DNA of 19,706 nt from assembly GCA_937880795.1 (NCBI GenBank), contig CALGRQ010000460.1, forward strand, positions 1 through 19,706, read 5' to 3'. Each line of letters starts with the position of its first letter. The first letter of the stretch is position 1. The notes beneath the pieces are model-generated. The model did not search any database. It was not told the DNA's origin and worked only from the letters and a program-made list of their open reading frames with translations. Below are positions 1 through 6,989 of this stretch, piece after piece. This stretch comes from an uncultured Dyadobacter sp. (lineage in GTDB: Bacteria > Bacteroidota > Bacteroidia > Cytophagales > Spirosomataceae). The position numbers and the translations under genes were made by a program.

Positions 1-1053
1 TTTATAGTAGGTGTTGGGCTGATCGGGGGAACCTTGCTTGGACAAATTCAGAATCAAACGCAATATTTACGGGAGGAAAAACTACTCAATTTAAATATTG
101 CCGGACTTTCGAATACTAAAAAAATGCTACTGGATCCGGACGGAATCAGTACGGATCATTGGCAAGAAAGAGTGGCAGAAGAAGGTGTAAAAACCAGTTT
201 GCCGGCGTTTGTACAACGGATGATTGAGCTCAATTTGCCAAATAGTGTTTTTGTAGACTGTACGTCCGACAAGGATATTGTACAATATTACAACATGCTC
301 TTGGATGCGAGTATATCGGTTGTTACGCCCAATAAAGTAGCTAATTCTGGTACATATGCGGAATATGTGGCTCTGCAAAGAACAGCTCTGAAACGTGGTG
401 TTAAATTTCTATATGAAACCAATGTGGGTGCTGGCTTACCAATTATTAACACCATTCAGGGATTAATGGCCAGCGGTGATAAGTTCTTGAAAATCGAAGC
501 CATTCTTTCCGGGACATTGTCATTTATTTTCAACTCTTTCGGTCCGGGTGTTCGTTTTGTTGATGTGGTGAAGGAGGCAAAGGTTAAAGGTTTTACAGAG
601 CCAGATCCAAGAGACGATTTAAGTGGTGCTGATGTAGCGCGTAAAATTCTTATTCTGTCGAGAGAGGTGGGTGTAGCGCTCGAATCTTCGGATGTACACG
701 TAGCACAACTCTTGCCGGATAACTGCCTGGCTGCACCTACGGTAGATGCTTTCTTTGACGAACTAGTCGTATCCGATAACTATTTCGCTAAGCTTCAGGC
801 TGATGCAGATGCCAAGGGAGAAAAGTTAAGATACATTGCTACTCTTGAGAATGGCAAAGCCGTGGTTGAATTGCGTACGGTGGATGCCGCACATCCTTTT
901 TATACATTATCTGGAAGCGATAATATAGTTTCTTTCACTACGGAAAGATATAAAGACCGCCCTTTGGTCATTAAAGGACCTGGTGCTGGTGCAGAGGTTA
1001 CCGCTTCGGGTGTTTTTGCCGACATTATGAGTATCAGTAGTTATCTGGGCTAA
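1..1053 (+). CDS. thrA: Bifunctional aspartokinase/homoserine dehydrogenase, C-terminal part (5' cut by window edge)
   Basis: Reads open from base 1, so only the homoserine dehydrogenase half is present. It begins in the Rossmann nucleotide-binding loop (FIVGVGLIGGTLL). Next come the VDCTS and VVTPNK segments, the substrate region TNVGAGLPII, the ILSGTLSFIFN motif and the catalytic-region stretch TEPDPRDDLSGADVARK, with the Asp and Lys expected for hydride transfer to aspartate semialdehyde. The end (GPGAGAEVTASGVFADI) matches the E. coli ThrA C-terminus closely in wording and order. The first visible residues match the internal kinase-dehydrogenase junction of ThrA rather than the start of a stand-alone Hom protein, so an aspartokinase and ACT portion should lie upstream. 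It makes homoserine for threonine and methionine in the cytoplasm. thrB follows 37 bases later, as in a thr operon. Fusion type is inferred; homoserine dehydrogenase identity is very secure. Confidence 0.95.
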   Translation, partial: FIVGVGLIGGTLLGQIQNQTQYLREEKLLNLNIAGLSNTKKMLLDPDGISTDHWQERVAEEGVKTSLPAFVQRMIELNLPNSVFVDCTSDKDIVQYYNMLLDASISVVTPNKVANSGTYAEYVALQRTALKRGVKFLYETNVGAGLPIINTIQGLMASGDKFLKIEAILSGTLSFIFNSFGPGVRFVDVVKEAKVKGFTEPDPRDDLSGADVARKILILSREVGVALESSDVHVAQLLPDNCLAAPTVDAFFDELVVSDNYFAKLQADADAKGEKLRYIATLENGKAVVELRTVDAAHPFYTLSGSDNIVSFTTERYKDRPLVIKGPGAGAEVTASGVFADIMSISSYLG

Positions 1054-1090
1054 GAAGTTACAAAGGTTTCGAAGGAAAAATATTTTTGTT

Positions 1091-2032
1091 GTGAATTATA
1101 TAAAAGCTTTTGCACCTGCAACCGTGGCTAATGTGGCCTGCGGCTTTGATATTTTTGGTTTTGCGATTGAGGAACCGGGAGATACCGTAGAAATATGGCG
1201 TCGGGACGAACCAGGGATTGTTATTAAAGAAATTACAGGAGATGAAGGAAGACTACCGCGTATTGCTGAAAAAAACGCAGTGACCGTTGTAATGATTCAT
1301 CTGTTGAAACACCTCGGCATGACTGATTTTGGTTGTGAAGTGGCTCTACATAAAAATATGCCTCTTGGGAGTGGGATGGGATCCAGTGCGGCAAGTGCGG
1401 TGGCTGGTGTAGTTGCGTTGAACGAGCTATTGGGTGCCCCTTTGTCTCGTCAGGAGTTGCTTCCTTTTGCCATGGAAGGAGAGCGTATTGCATCTGGTTC
1501 TGCGCATGCCGATAACGTAGGGCCTTCCTTATTGGGCGGTTTTGTCGTGATTAGAAGTTATACGCCTCTGGATATTTTTACCATTCCTGTTCCTACGGAT
1601 TTATATTGTACGTTGGTACACCCCGATATCGAAATTAACACCAAAGATGCCCGCTATATACTTCGTGATGAGGTGTCCTTGAAAAATACGATTGCGCAAA
1701 TGGGTAATGTAGCGGGGTTGGTGGCAGGTTTGATGAAAGCGGATTATGGTTTGATCAGCAGGTCTATGGTAGATGTCATTATAGAGCCAGTACGGTCCAT
1801 TCTTATCCCCGAATTCAAGGAGGTGAAACGTGCCGCAATCGAAAATGGAGCTTTGGGTTGCAGTATATCCGGGTCGGGGCCATCCATGTTTGCATTGTCG
1901 CAAGGAATGGACAATGTGCGGAAAGCAGGTATAGCCATGCAGGATACTTTTGCGCGGGTGGGTATAGAGTCGTCCATGCATCTATCGGCGATTAATCAAG
2001 GAGGTGCAACCATTTTAGAGAAAAAGGGGTGA
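1091..2032 (+). CDS. thrB: Homoserine kinase (GHMP family)
   Basis: 313 residues, normal for ThrB. It phosphorylates L-homoserine with ATP, giving O-phosphohomoserine for threonine synthase. The N-terminus (AFAPATVANVACGFDIFG) is the typical ThrB start. The GHMP phosphate-binding motif MPLGSGMGSSAAS lies at residues 90-102, and the C-terminal GHMP motif SISGSGPSMFAL is near residue 260. The start is GTG at 1091; a purine-rich GAAGGAAAAA run at 1071-1080 lies upstream and could act as a weak ribosome site. It is 37 bases after thrA on the same strand with no terminator between, so co-transcription is likely. The usual third gene, thrC, does not follow: the next gene is an Fe-S carrier. Confidence 0.95.
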   Translation: MNYIKAFAPATVANVACGFDIFGFAIEEPGDTVEIWRRDEPGIVIKEITGDEGRLPRIAEKNAVTVVMIHLLKHLGMTDFGCEVALHKNMPLGSGMGSSAASAVAGVVALNELLGAPLSRQELLPFAMEGERIASGSAHADNVGPSLLGGFVVIRSYTPLDIFTIPVPTDLYCTLVHPDIEINTKDARYILRDEVSLKNTIAQMGNVAGLVAGLMKADYGLISRSMVDVIIEPVRSILIPEFKEVKRAAIENGALGCSISGSGPSMFALSQGMDNVRKAGIAMQDTFARVGIESSMHLSAINQGGATILEKKG

Positions 2033-2122
2033 AATAATAGAAAAAGACTTTTTTTACCCTTTGTGAACTTTCTTAAATGGTAGAGACGTTTCTATTTTAC
2101 AATCAAAAAAAATACATTGATT

Positions 2123-2449
2123 ATGGTAACTGTAAGCGAAGCAGCCAAGAATAAAATTGTTGAGTTACGTAATGCCGAAGGCCATCAGGATGATTATCAA
2201 ATTCGGGTTGGTGTCTTGGGTGGAGGATGTTCGGGCCTTACATACAATCTGGAATTTAATTCGGAATCACAGCCGAATGACATGGTTTTTGAAGATAAAG
2301 GAGTGAAAATCATTGTCGATAAAAAAAGTATACTTTATCTGGCCGGCACTGTTTTGGAGTTTTCCGACGGCCTTAATGGTAAAGGTTTTCAATTTGTGAA
2401 TCCAAATGCGACAAGAACTTGTGGCTGTGGCGAAAGTTTTGCCGTATAG
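2123..2449 (+). CDS. A-type iron-sulfur carrier (HesB/IscA/ErpA family)
   Basis: 108 residues from ATG at 2123. It carries the three conserved cysteines of A-type Fe-S carriers: Cys36 in GGGCSGLTY, and Cys100 and Cys102 in the C-terminal TCGCGESF. The family binds an Fe-S cluster or iron through these residues and passes it to client proteins in the cytoplasm. A TTG two codons upstream (2117) is in frame, but the ATG fits the family N-terminus (VTVSEAAKNKI) better. It stands 90 bases after thrB and ends at a strong terminator, so it is either the last gene of the thr transcript or a single-gene unit. No isc or suf genes are in the window, so whether it is IscA-, SufA- or ErpA-like cannot be decided. 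Confidence 0.92.
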   Translation: MVTVSEAAKNKIVELRNAEGHQDDYQIRVGVLGGGCSGLTYNLEFNSESQPNDMVFEDKGVKIIVDKKSILYLAGTVLEFSDGLNGKGFQFVNPNATRTCGCGESFAV

Positions 2450-2475
2450 TCCTGTTTTTTATATATAATTTGCAG

Positions 2476-2509
2476 AAACGCGCCGTGATTTATTGCGGCG
2501 CGTTTTATT
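2476..2509 (+). terminator. Intrinsic terminator after the HesB/IscA gene
   Basis: A perfect 10-bp stem, AAACGCGCCG (2476-2485) paired with CGGCGCGTTT (2496-2505), with a 10-base AT-rich loop. It is followed by a T-rich tail (TTTTATTT) about 30 bases past the stop codon. Confidence 0.88.
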
Positions 2510-2546
2510 TATACAACAGAAACCAGTTAATTTGCGACCGCTATCC

Positions 2547-2572
2547 AAGTAGAGTGCTCCACTGTGGTACTT
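2547..2572 (+). other. Small hairpin in the leader of the nucleotidyltransferase gene
   Basis: AAGTA (2547-2551) pairs with TACTT (2568-2572), and an inner AGTG/CACT pair closes a CTC loop, with an asymmetric internal bulge. It sits 33 bases before the ATG of the next gene. No T-run follows, so it is not a terminator. A role is unknown and chance pairing is possible. Confidence 0.25.
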
Positions 2573-2604
2573 ACACTATACGCAATTTTAAATATTAGAA
2601 ATTA

Positions 2605-3504
2605 ATGAAACCAACACTTTTGATTTTAGCTGCTGGTATTGGCAGTCGTTATGGAGGTATTAAACAGCTTGATCAGTTTGGCCCCAATGGAGAGACCATC
2701 ATCGATTATTCTTTGTTTGATGCCATAAGAAGCGGTTTTGGAAAGGTCGTGTTTATTGTACGTGAAGAAATTCGTGAAAGTGCCGAAGCCATTTTTGCTC
2801 CAAAATTGAAAGGTAAAATTGATTTTGATTTTGCCATTCAGGGAGTACAATCCTATGTTCCCGAAGATTTGGGAAAGGTAGAGCGCGTTAAACCATGGGG
2901 TACTGGGCATGCCACGCTTTGTGCCTGGACAAAGACCGAAACGCCTTTTGCCGTGATCAATGCCGATGATTTTTATGGAAGAGAGGCATTTGAAACAATG
3001 GCTAACTTCCTTCAAAATGATATAAATGAAAATCAACATGCCATGATCGGATACGAGTTGAAACGTACCCTATCTGAAAACGGAACCGTATCCCGAGGCA
3101 TATGTGTTGAAAGAGCAGATCAAAATCTGGAATCTGTGGTGGAGCGTACCAAAATTTTTGAGAAAGATGGGGAAATCTATTTTGAAGAAAATGATGTGCT
3201 CACCGAATTGGCGCCAGAAACTCCTGTATCAATGAACTTTTGGGGTTTTAAGCCTTCTATGTTCCCGATTACAAAGGATCTGTTTGAAGTATATGCCAGA
3301 GAGAATCTGAATACGCCTAAGGCAGAGTTTTACATTCCGACCGTGATGACACACATCATCAAAAGCGGCTTGGGCGATTGCCGGGTATTCCGCAGTTCTT
3401 CCGACTGGTTTGGAGTTACCTATCCGGAAGATAAGCCTACAGTACAAGCTGCATTATCACCATTGCACGAAAACGGAGAATATCCGGCTAAACTTTGGGA
3501 ATAA
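2605..3504 (+). CDS. Sugar-phosphate nucleotidyltransferase family protein
   Basis: 299 residues. The N-terminal signature LAAGIGSRYGGIKQ (residues 9-21) is the nucleotide-binding loop of NTP-transferases such as hexose-1-phosphate uridylyl/thymidylyltransferases and GlmU. GTGHA (99-103) and the metal-binding INADDFYGR (118-126) follow in the expected order. The family joins a sugar 1-phosphate to an NTP, releasing pyrophosphate, in the cytoplasm. There is no left-handed beta-helix acetyltransferase domain, so it is not a full GlmU. The substrate cannot be read from sequence. It is preceded by a terminator and followed by another, so it is probably a single-gene unit. The GHMP sugar kinase at 10655-11791 could supply a sugar 1-phosphate, but that link is only speculative. 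ATG start. Confidence 0.85.
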   Translation: MKPTLLILAAGIGSRYGGIKQLDQFGPNGETIIDYSLFDAIRSGFGKVVFIVREEIRESAEAIFAPKLKGKIDFDFAIQGVQSYVPEDLGKVERVKPWGTGHATLCAWTKTETPFAVINADDFYGREAFETMANFLQNDINENQHAMIGYELKRTLSENGTVSRGICVERADQNLESVVERTKIFEKDGEIYFEENDVLTELAPETPVSMNFWGFKPSMFPITKDLFEVYARENLNTPKAEFYIPTVMTHIIKSGLGDCRVFRSSSDWFGVTYPEDKPTVQAALSPLHENGEYPAKLWE

Positions 3505-3550
3505 CTTAGGGAATGGCTTGCTGTACCTAAATTATCAGGGATAGTTTATA

Positions 3551-3593
3551 TATAAAAAATGCCTAATGAGTCGCTCACTAGGCATTTTTTATA
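3551..3593. terminator. Bidirectional terminator between convergent genes
   Basis: A long stem: arm 3551-3570 (ends ATGCCTAATGAG) pairs with 3574-3593 (CTCACTAGGCAT then TTTTTTATA) around a TCG loop, with one A/C mismatch. A-run and T-run flank the core on opposite sides, so it can stop transcription from both the nucleotidyltransferase and the SGNH hydrolase. Confidence 0.88.
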
Positions 3594-3618
3594 TATTATA
3601 GGTTACGGTAATTACTGA

Positions 3619-4296
3619 TTATTTCTTCACCAAAGCCTCCATCATTCTTTCAGCCAAAAACTTGTTTCCTTCCTCCGTTAAGTGAACACGGTCGGTTGTC
3701 AACACTCCTTTTTCTTTATTTTCAGGATTATTAGCCAATAAGTAGTCGCCAAAATACTTTCTAAGATCGCACAATTCTACATTGTTTTTAGTGGCAATAT
3801 CCCGGATCAACTTTGAATAATAATTCAGATCACCATCTTGTGGGTTGGAGTTGTCGTTGCGTTCGCCGATTACCGTTGGTGTACAAACGATGATACGAAT
3901 ATTTTGCGCTTTCATTTTCCGTATCAGAGCGTCATAAAATTTCACGTATTTATCCGCATCCGTGCCGGTTCCGTGGGAGGTCTTATGCCACACATCATTG
4001 ATTCCCACATATATAAAAACTACATCAGGCTTTTTAGAAAGTACATCGTCTTCCAACCGTAGATATAAATCGTAAACTTTGTTTCCACCTATACCTGCAC
4101 CATGGAGCTGATATTGTCCCGACTGACCCTTGGCTTTCAGCATTTCGGTCATTTTGGTAATATACCCCGTGGGGTTTACACCTGCCTGTGTGATGGAATC
4201 GCCAAAGAAAATTACTTTTAAGGGTTTGTCTTGGCGCATGGCTAACAATGGAAGGGCGATCAGAGCTATTTGAAGCAGTTTATACAGTCGTTGCAT
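3619..4296 (-). CDS. Exported SGNH/GDSL-type hydrolase
   Basis: 225 residues. Residues 1-20 form a hydrophobic segment typical of a signal peptide, though no clean cleavage site is obvious. All SGNH blocks are present in order: block I FFGDSIT with the nucleophile Ser34, block II GIGGNKV (around Gly70) for the oxyanion hole, block III YVGINDVW with Asn100, and block V TDRVHLTEEGN with Asp202 and His205. Such enzymes remove acyl groups, often acetyl, from polysaccharides or lipids, so a periplasmic or surface deacetylase or lipase-like esterase is likely; the substrate is unknown. It lies 114 bases downstream of modC on the same strand, but the molybdate genes give no functional hint. Confidence 0.88.
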   Translation of the reverse strand: MQRLYKLLQIALIALPLLAMRQDKPLKVIFFGDSITQAGVNPTGYITKMTEMLKAKGQSGQYQLHGAGIGGNKVYDLYLRLEDDVLSKKPDVVFIYVGINDVWHKTSHGTGTDADKYVKFYDALIRKMKAQNIRIIVCTPTVIGERNDNSNPQDGDLNYYSKLIRDIATKNNVELCDLRKYFGDYLLANNPENKEKGVLTTDRVHLTEEGNKFLAERMMEALVKK

Positions 4297-4345
4297 AAAA
4301 ATTGAGTTTAGTTTTTGGAAAAAGACGTATTGTTTTGAAAGTTAC

Positions 4346-4385
4346 CCGGAAGTCACTTGATGTGAGAAGGCTTATCCCCTTCCGG
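4346..4385 (-). other. Inverted repeat between modC and the SGNH hydrolase gene
   Basis: CCGGAAG (4346-4352) and CTTCCGG (4379-4385) form a 7-bp outer stem; an inner TCAC/GTGA pair (4353-4356, 4362-4365) adds structure. It lies 26 bases past the modC stop on the minus strand. There is no clear T-run, so it may be a weak end or processing site for the mod transcript. Confidence 0.35.
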
Positions 4386-4410
4386 AAATGATAAGTTTAA
4401 ATGAATCAGA

Positions 4411-5304
4411 TTAAGGATCAAGCGGTTTGATTAAAGTAGGGTCGAACTGGTAGGGAATTGTAAACGAGTCACCGGCCTTGAAATCCATTGATTCAGTCCG
4501 GGCGCGTTTAAAGGTAAATATCTGATGGTTAATTAATGCGGCAATTTCCCGGAATTTTTCATGATCAGTTACAGAAATAACTTTACCGTATAGAGCCGGA
4601 AGGTCGTTCGTCATTTGCTTAGGATTATATACCTCGGTTGGGGTGCCATATTTTGTCACTTTGCCCTGCTCCAAAACGATAAGATGGTTCGCTAGTCTGA
4701 ATATTTCGGCCAAATCGTGGGTTACAATGATCATCGTAAAACCATATTTTCTTTGAAATTTAAGCAACAGATCCTGCAAGTTACCGCGCATAGTACTATC
4801 CAAAGCCGACAAAGGTTCATCGAGTAGGAGTAAATCGGGTTTACGAACCAAGGCTCTGGCAAGGGCAACCCGTTGTTGCTGACCACCCGAAAGTTGGTTT
4901 GGTTTTCGGTCTGCCAGTTGTTCCAGTTCGATGGTGTGAAGCAGATCTTCCACGATTGAACGATCGGTTCCCTTTTCCAGGGCAAATAGTAAATTTTGTG
5001 CAACAGTTAAATGCGGAAACAAGGCGTAATCCTGAAAAACAAAGCCAATGTTGCGATGCTGTACGGGCATGTTAACGCGAGACGATGCGTCAAACCAGGT
5101 CTGCCCACGGTGACGTATATATCCCGATTCAGGAGTGCTTAAACCTGCAATTTGGCGAAGCAACGTCGTTTTCCCGGAGCCGGAAGGACCGGTTACCGCT
5201 AATATACTTCCCCGTGGAACCGATATAGTGATTTCCATAGGTAGCTTTCCATGAGCGGAATTGAGTGTATGACGGATGGCTATATCAAGCAGGTTCTCGG
5301 ACAC
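4411..5304 (-). CDS. modC: Molybdate ABC transporter ATP-binding protein
   Basis: 297 residues if started at the GTG at 5304. The frame stays open to an ATG at 5361, but that version adds 19 residues that lie wholly inside modB; the family usually begins just before a segment like LLDIAIRHTL. The ATPase has every ABC element: Walker A GPSGSGKTT (39-47), signature LSGGQQQRVALARAL (138-152), Walker B LLLLDEP (158-164) and the H-loop VTHD (His196). It powers molybdate import with ModB and ModA at the inner membrane. The roughly 60 residues after the ATPase do not show the usual Mop/TOBE motif and look divergent. It overlaps the modB end by 20 bases, which implies translational coupling. Specificity is taken from the operon, since the ATPase alone could belong to a related anion importer. 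Confidence 0.9.
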   Translation of the reverse strand: MSENLLDIAIRHTLNSAHGKLPMEITISVPRGSILAVTGPSGSGKTTLLRQIAGLSTPESGYIRHRGQTWFDASSRVNMPVQHRNIGFVFQDYALFPHLTVAQNLLFALEKGTDRSIVEDLLHTIELEQLADRKPNQLSGGQQQRVALARALVRKPDLLLLDEPLSALDSTMRGNLQDLLLKFQRKYGFTMIIVTHDLAEIFRLANHLIVLEQGKVTKYGTPTEVYNPKQMTNDLPALYGKVISVTDHEKFREIAALINHQIFTFKRARTESMDFKAGDSFTIPYQFDPTLIKPLDP

Positions 5305-5959
5305 GAAGCAGGTTGTTGTTAATGGAGTAAACGACGAGTAATATGGCAAAGGTAATGACAAACAAGACGAGCGCGTACTGGTTCGCCAGGGTATAATTGA
5401 GCGCTTCTACCTCATTGTAAATTGCCACAGAAGCTACTTTGGTGACCCCGGGAATATTACCGCCAATCATCAAAACCACACCAAACTCACCCACGGTATG
5501 CGCAAAGGTGAGTACGAAAGCGGTTAATATGGCTGGTTTGCAATTGGGTAGCAATACTTTATAAAATGTCTCAAATTTTCCTTTGCCCAGTGTATAGGAT
5601 GCTTCCTGTAATGATTTGGGTAACGATTGAAACCCTGCTCTTAGCGGATACACCATAAAGGGCAAACTATAAATCACCGACGCAATGACCAAACCTGGGA
5701 AGGAAAATACAAGCCTGATGCCTATTGTTTCTTCTACCCAGGCACCGAACCAGTAGGAGGGACTAAAGGCGAGTAACAGGTAAAAACCGATCACGGATGG
5801 TGGTAGTACCAGCGGCATGCCGATCATCGCTTCAATAATTCCTCTTCCTTTAAACTTTCCAAATGCCAGCCAATAGGCAATAGGGAATGCGATCACCAAT
5901 AAAATGATGGAAGTGATGAAGGCTAGTTTGAAAGTGAGCAGAAGCGGTTGCCAATCCAT
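5285..5959 (-). CDS. modB: Molybdate ABC transporter permease
   Basis: 224 residues, the usual ModB length, with about five hydrophobic membrane spans. The cytoplasmic coupling loop holds an EAA-type motif (LQEASYTLGKGKFETFYKV, about residues 117-135) that docks onto ModC. The segment AHTVGEFGVVLMIGGNIPG (153-171) is a hallmark of ModB permeases. It forms the transmembrane channel for molybdate. It lies 44 bases after modA and overlaps modC, in the order A-B-C on the minus strand. ATG start at 5959. Tungstate or sulfate permeases are related, but the hallmark segment and the neighbouring ModA favour molybdate. Confidence 0.95.
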   Translation of the reverse strand: MDWQPLLLTFKLAFITSIILLVIAFPIAYWLAFGKFKGRGIIEAMIGMPLVLPPSVIGFYLLLAFSPSYWFGAWVEETIGIRLVFSFPGLVIASVIYSLPFMVYPLRAGFQSLPKSLQEASYTLGKGKFETFYKVLLPNCKPAILTAFVLTFAHTVGEFGVVLMIGGNIPGVTKVASVAIYNEVEALNYTLANQYALVLFVITFAILLVVYSINNNLLRVREPA

Positions 5960-6003
5960 TGTAGGAATTGAATAGGTAATTATTTCAGAAACTGGTTCAG
6001 CAT

Positions 6004-6756
6004 TTATTTGTAGCCGTATTTTTTGAAAATAGATTTAGCTTTGGCAGAATACAGAAATTGATAGAAGGCCTCACTGGCATCTTTTTTAGGAGAAGTTTCG
6101 CTGTGTTTGAGTAAGATAGCAGCCTGGTCTATCGGCTTGTATAGGGCAGAGTCAATCACAACCCAGTTGCCTTTGCCTTTCATTTCCGGAGAAAGTACAA
6201 TGGATAACGCATTGAACCCCAGTTCTGCTGAACCCGTTGAAATATACTGTGCTGTTTGCGCAATACTTTCTCCATATACCAATTTATCTTTAATTTTTGC
6301 AAACCCATTTTGTTTCTCTAAAATCTCCATAGCAGCTTCACCATAGGGTGCCAAACGAGGATTGGGTAGCGCTATTTTCTTGATGCTGTCGCTTGCCAGA
6401 ATATCAAGAGAAAGTTGGGCAGCAGGCATATCCTTCGACCACAACACCAATGTGCCCTGAGCATACACTTTTGGTGCATCATCGGCCCCTCCCTGAGCAA
6501 ATATTTCTTGTGGATATTTGGTGTCGGCTGATACGAACACGTCAAAAGGTGCTCCTTCTCTGATTTGGGTGGTTAGCTTTCCCGAAGAGCTTACCACAAT
6601 TTCAACCTGTTTTCCCGTTTCTTTTTCGAATTCCGATTTAATTTCTTGCATCACATATTGCACATTGGCTGCCGTAGCCACAATGATTTTGTCAGAGGGC
6701 TTAGAGCAACCCGTCGCCAATAGGACCAATAAAGTGAGGTGGAGTATAATCTTCAT
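6004..6756 (-). CDS. modA: Molybdate-binding lipoprotein
   Basis: 250 residues. The N-terminus is a lipoprotein signal: a short hydrophobic stretch and lipobox LATGC with Cys17, so the protein should be lipid-anchored in the periplasm. After it come the ModA landmarks VATAAN (26-31), VVSSSGKLTTQI (54-65) and GAPFDVFVSAD (68-78), whose small and hydroxyl residues bind the oxyanion. It captures molybdate (tungstate is often bound too) and delivers it to ModB. As first gene of modABC it probably carries the operon promoter in the 233-base region shared with the divergent aminotransferase gene. No ModE-like regulator or molybdoenzyme is in the window. Confidence 0.94.
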   Translation of the reverse strand: MKIILHLTLLVLLATGCSKPSDKIIVATAANVQYVMQEIKSEFEKETGKQVEIVVSSSGKLTTQIREGAPFDVFVSADTKYPQEIFAQGGADDAPKVYAQGTLVLWSKDMPAAQLSLDILASDSIKKIALPNPRLAPYGEAAMEILEKQNGFAKIKDKLVYGESIAQTAQYISTGSAELGFNALSIVLSPEMKGKGNWVVIDSALYKPIDQAAILLKHSETSPKKDASEAFYQFLYSAKAKSIFKKYGYK

Positions 6757-6989
6757 GTTGCTAATTTAAGGCATTAATAAGAATTCCTTGCTTTCAAGGC
6801 CCTGGGGTTTTGGGGATCAAGCATTTTTTGTACGGTAGAAATTTTGGAATACCTAAAAAAACAAATGGTAATGAGATTGGTCGCATGACAGCTCGTGTTT
6901 TAAAAAGTAGTAAATTGCGCGCCGTTTGACGTCATTTTCAAATGAATACATGCCAACGTCAAATGTTATTTTGTAATTAGTTGAACGTA
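6757..6989. promoter_or_regulatory. Divergent intergenic region between modA and the aminotransferase gene
   Basis: These 233 bases must hold promoters for both directions. Visible structure: a small CCTTG-CTTT-CAAGG hairpin (6786-6799) close to modA, and a nested inverted repeat (6925-6963) close to the aminotransferase. Two tiny reading frames, 6885-6929 (14 codons) and 6942-6980 (12 codons), also fall here; neither has support as a real gene. No good match to a paired TTTG/TAnnTTTG promoter was found. Confidence 0.55.
6925..6963. repeat. Nested inverted repeat upstream of the aminotransferase gene
   Basis: TTTGACGT (6925-6932) and ACGTCAAA (6956-6963) are exact reverse complements 23 bases apart, and immediately inside the left arm is a second palindrome, CATTT-TC-AAATG (6933-6944). 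The right arm ends 26 bases before the ATG at 6990. This could be a repressor operator or an RNA leader stem; the function is inferred only from position. Confidence 0.5.

Noticed and set aside
1601..1981. 126-codon minus-strand frame inside thrB
   Set aside because: It lies fully within the well-conserved thrB coding region and resembles no known protein.
2117..2122. TTG start for the HesB/IscA gene two codons upstream
   Set aside because: The ATG at 2123 gives a normal family N-terminus; the extra two residues have no support.
2605..3504. Full GlmU or MobA assignment for the nucleotidyltransferase
   Set aside because: There is no hexapeptide-repeat acetyltransferase domain, and the length and later motifs do not fit MobA, so only a family-level name is justified.
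6981..6989. TTG start for the aminotransferase
   Set aside because: An ATG only three codons later is the simpler start, and the TTG abuts the stop of a tiny upstream frame.
6757..6989. Molybdenum cofactor riboswitch in front of modA
   Set aside because: I could not find the conserved multi-stem core; only short unrelated palindromes are visible.
6885..6989. Classical attenuator or T-box controlling the tyrosine genes
   Set aside because: The tiny frames lack runs of Tyr or Phe codons, no T-box core was seen, and there is no terminator stem with a T-run before the gene.
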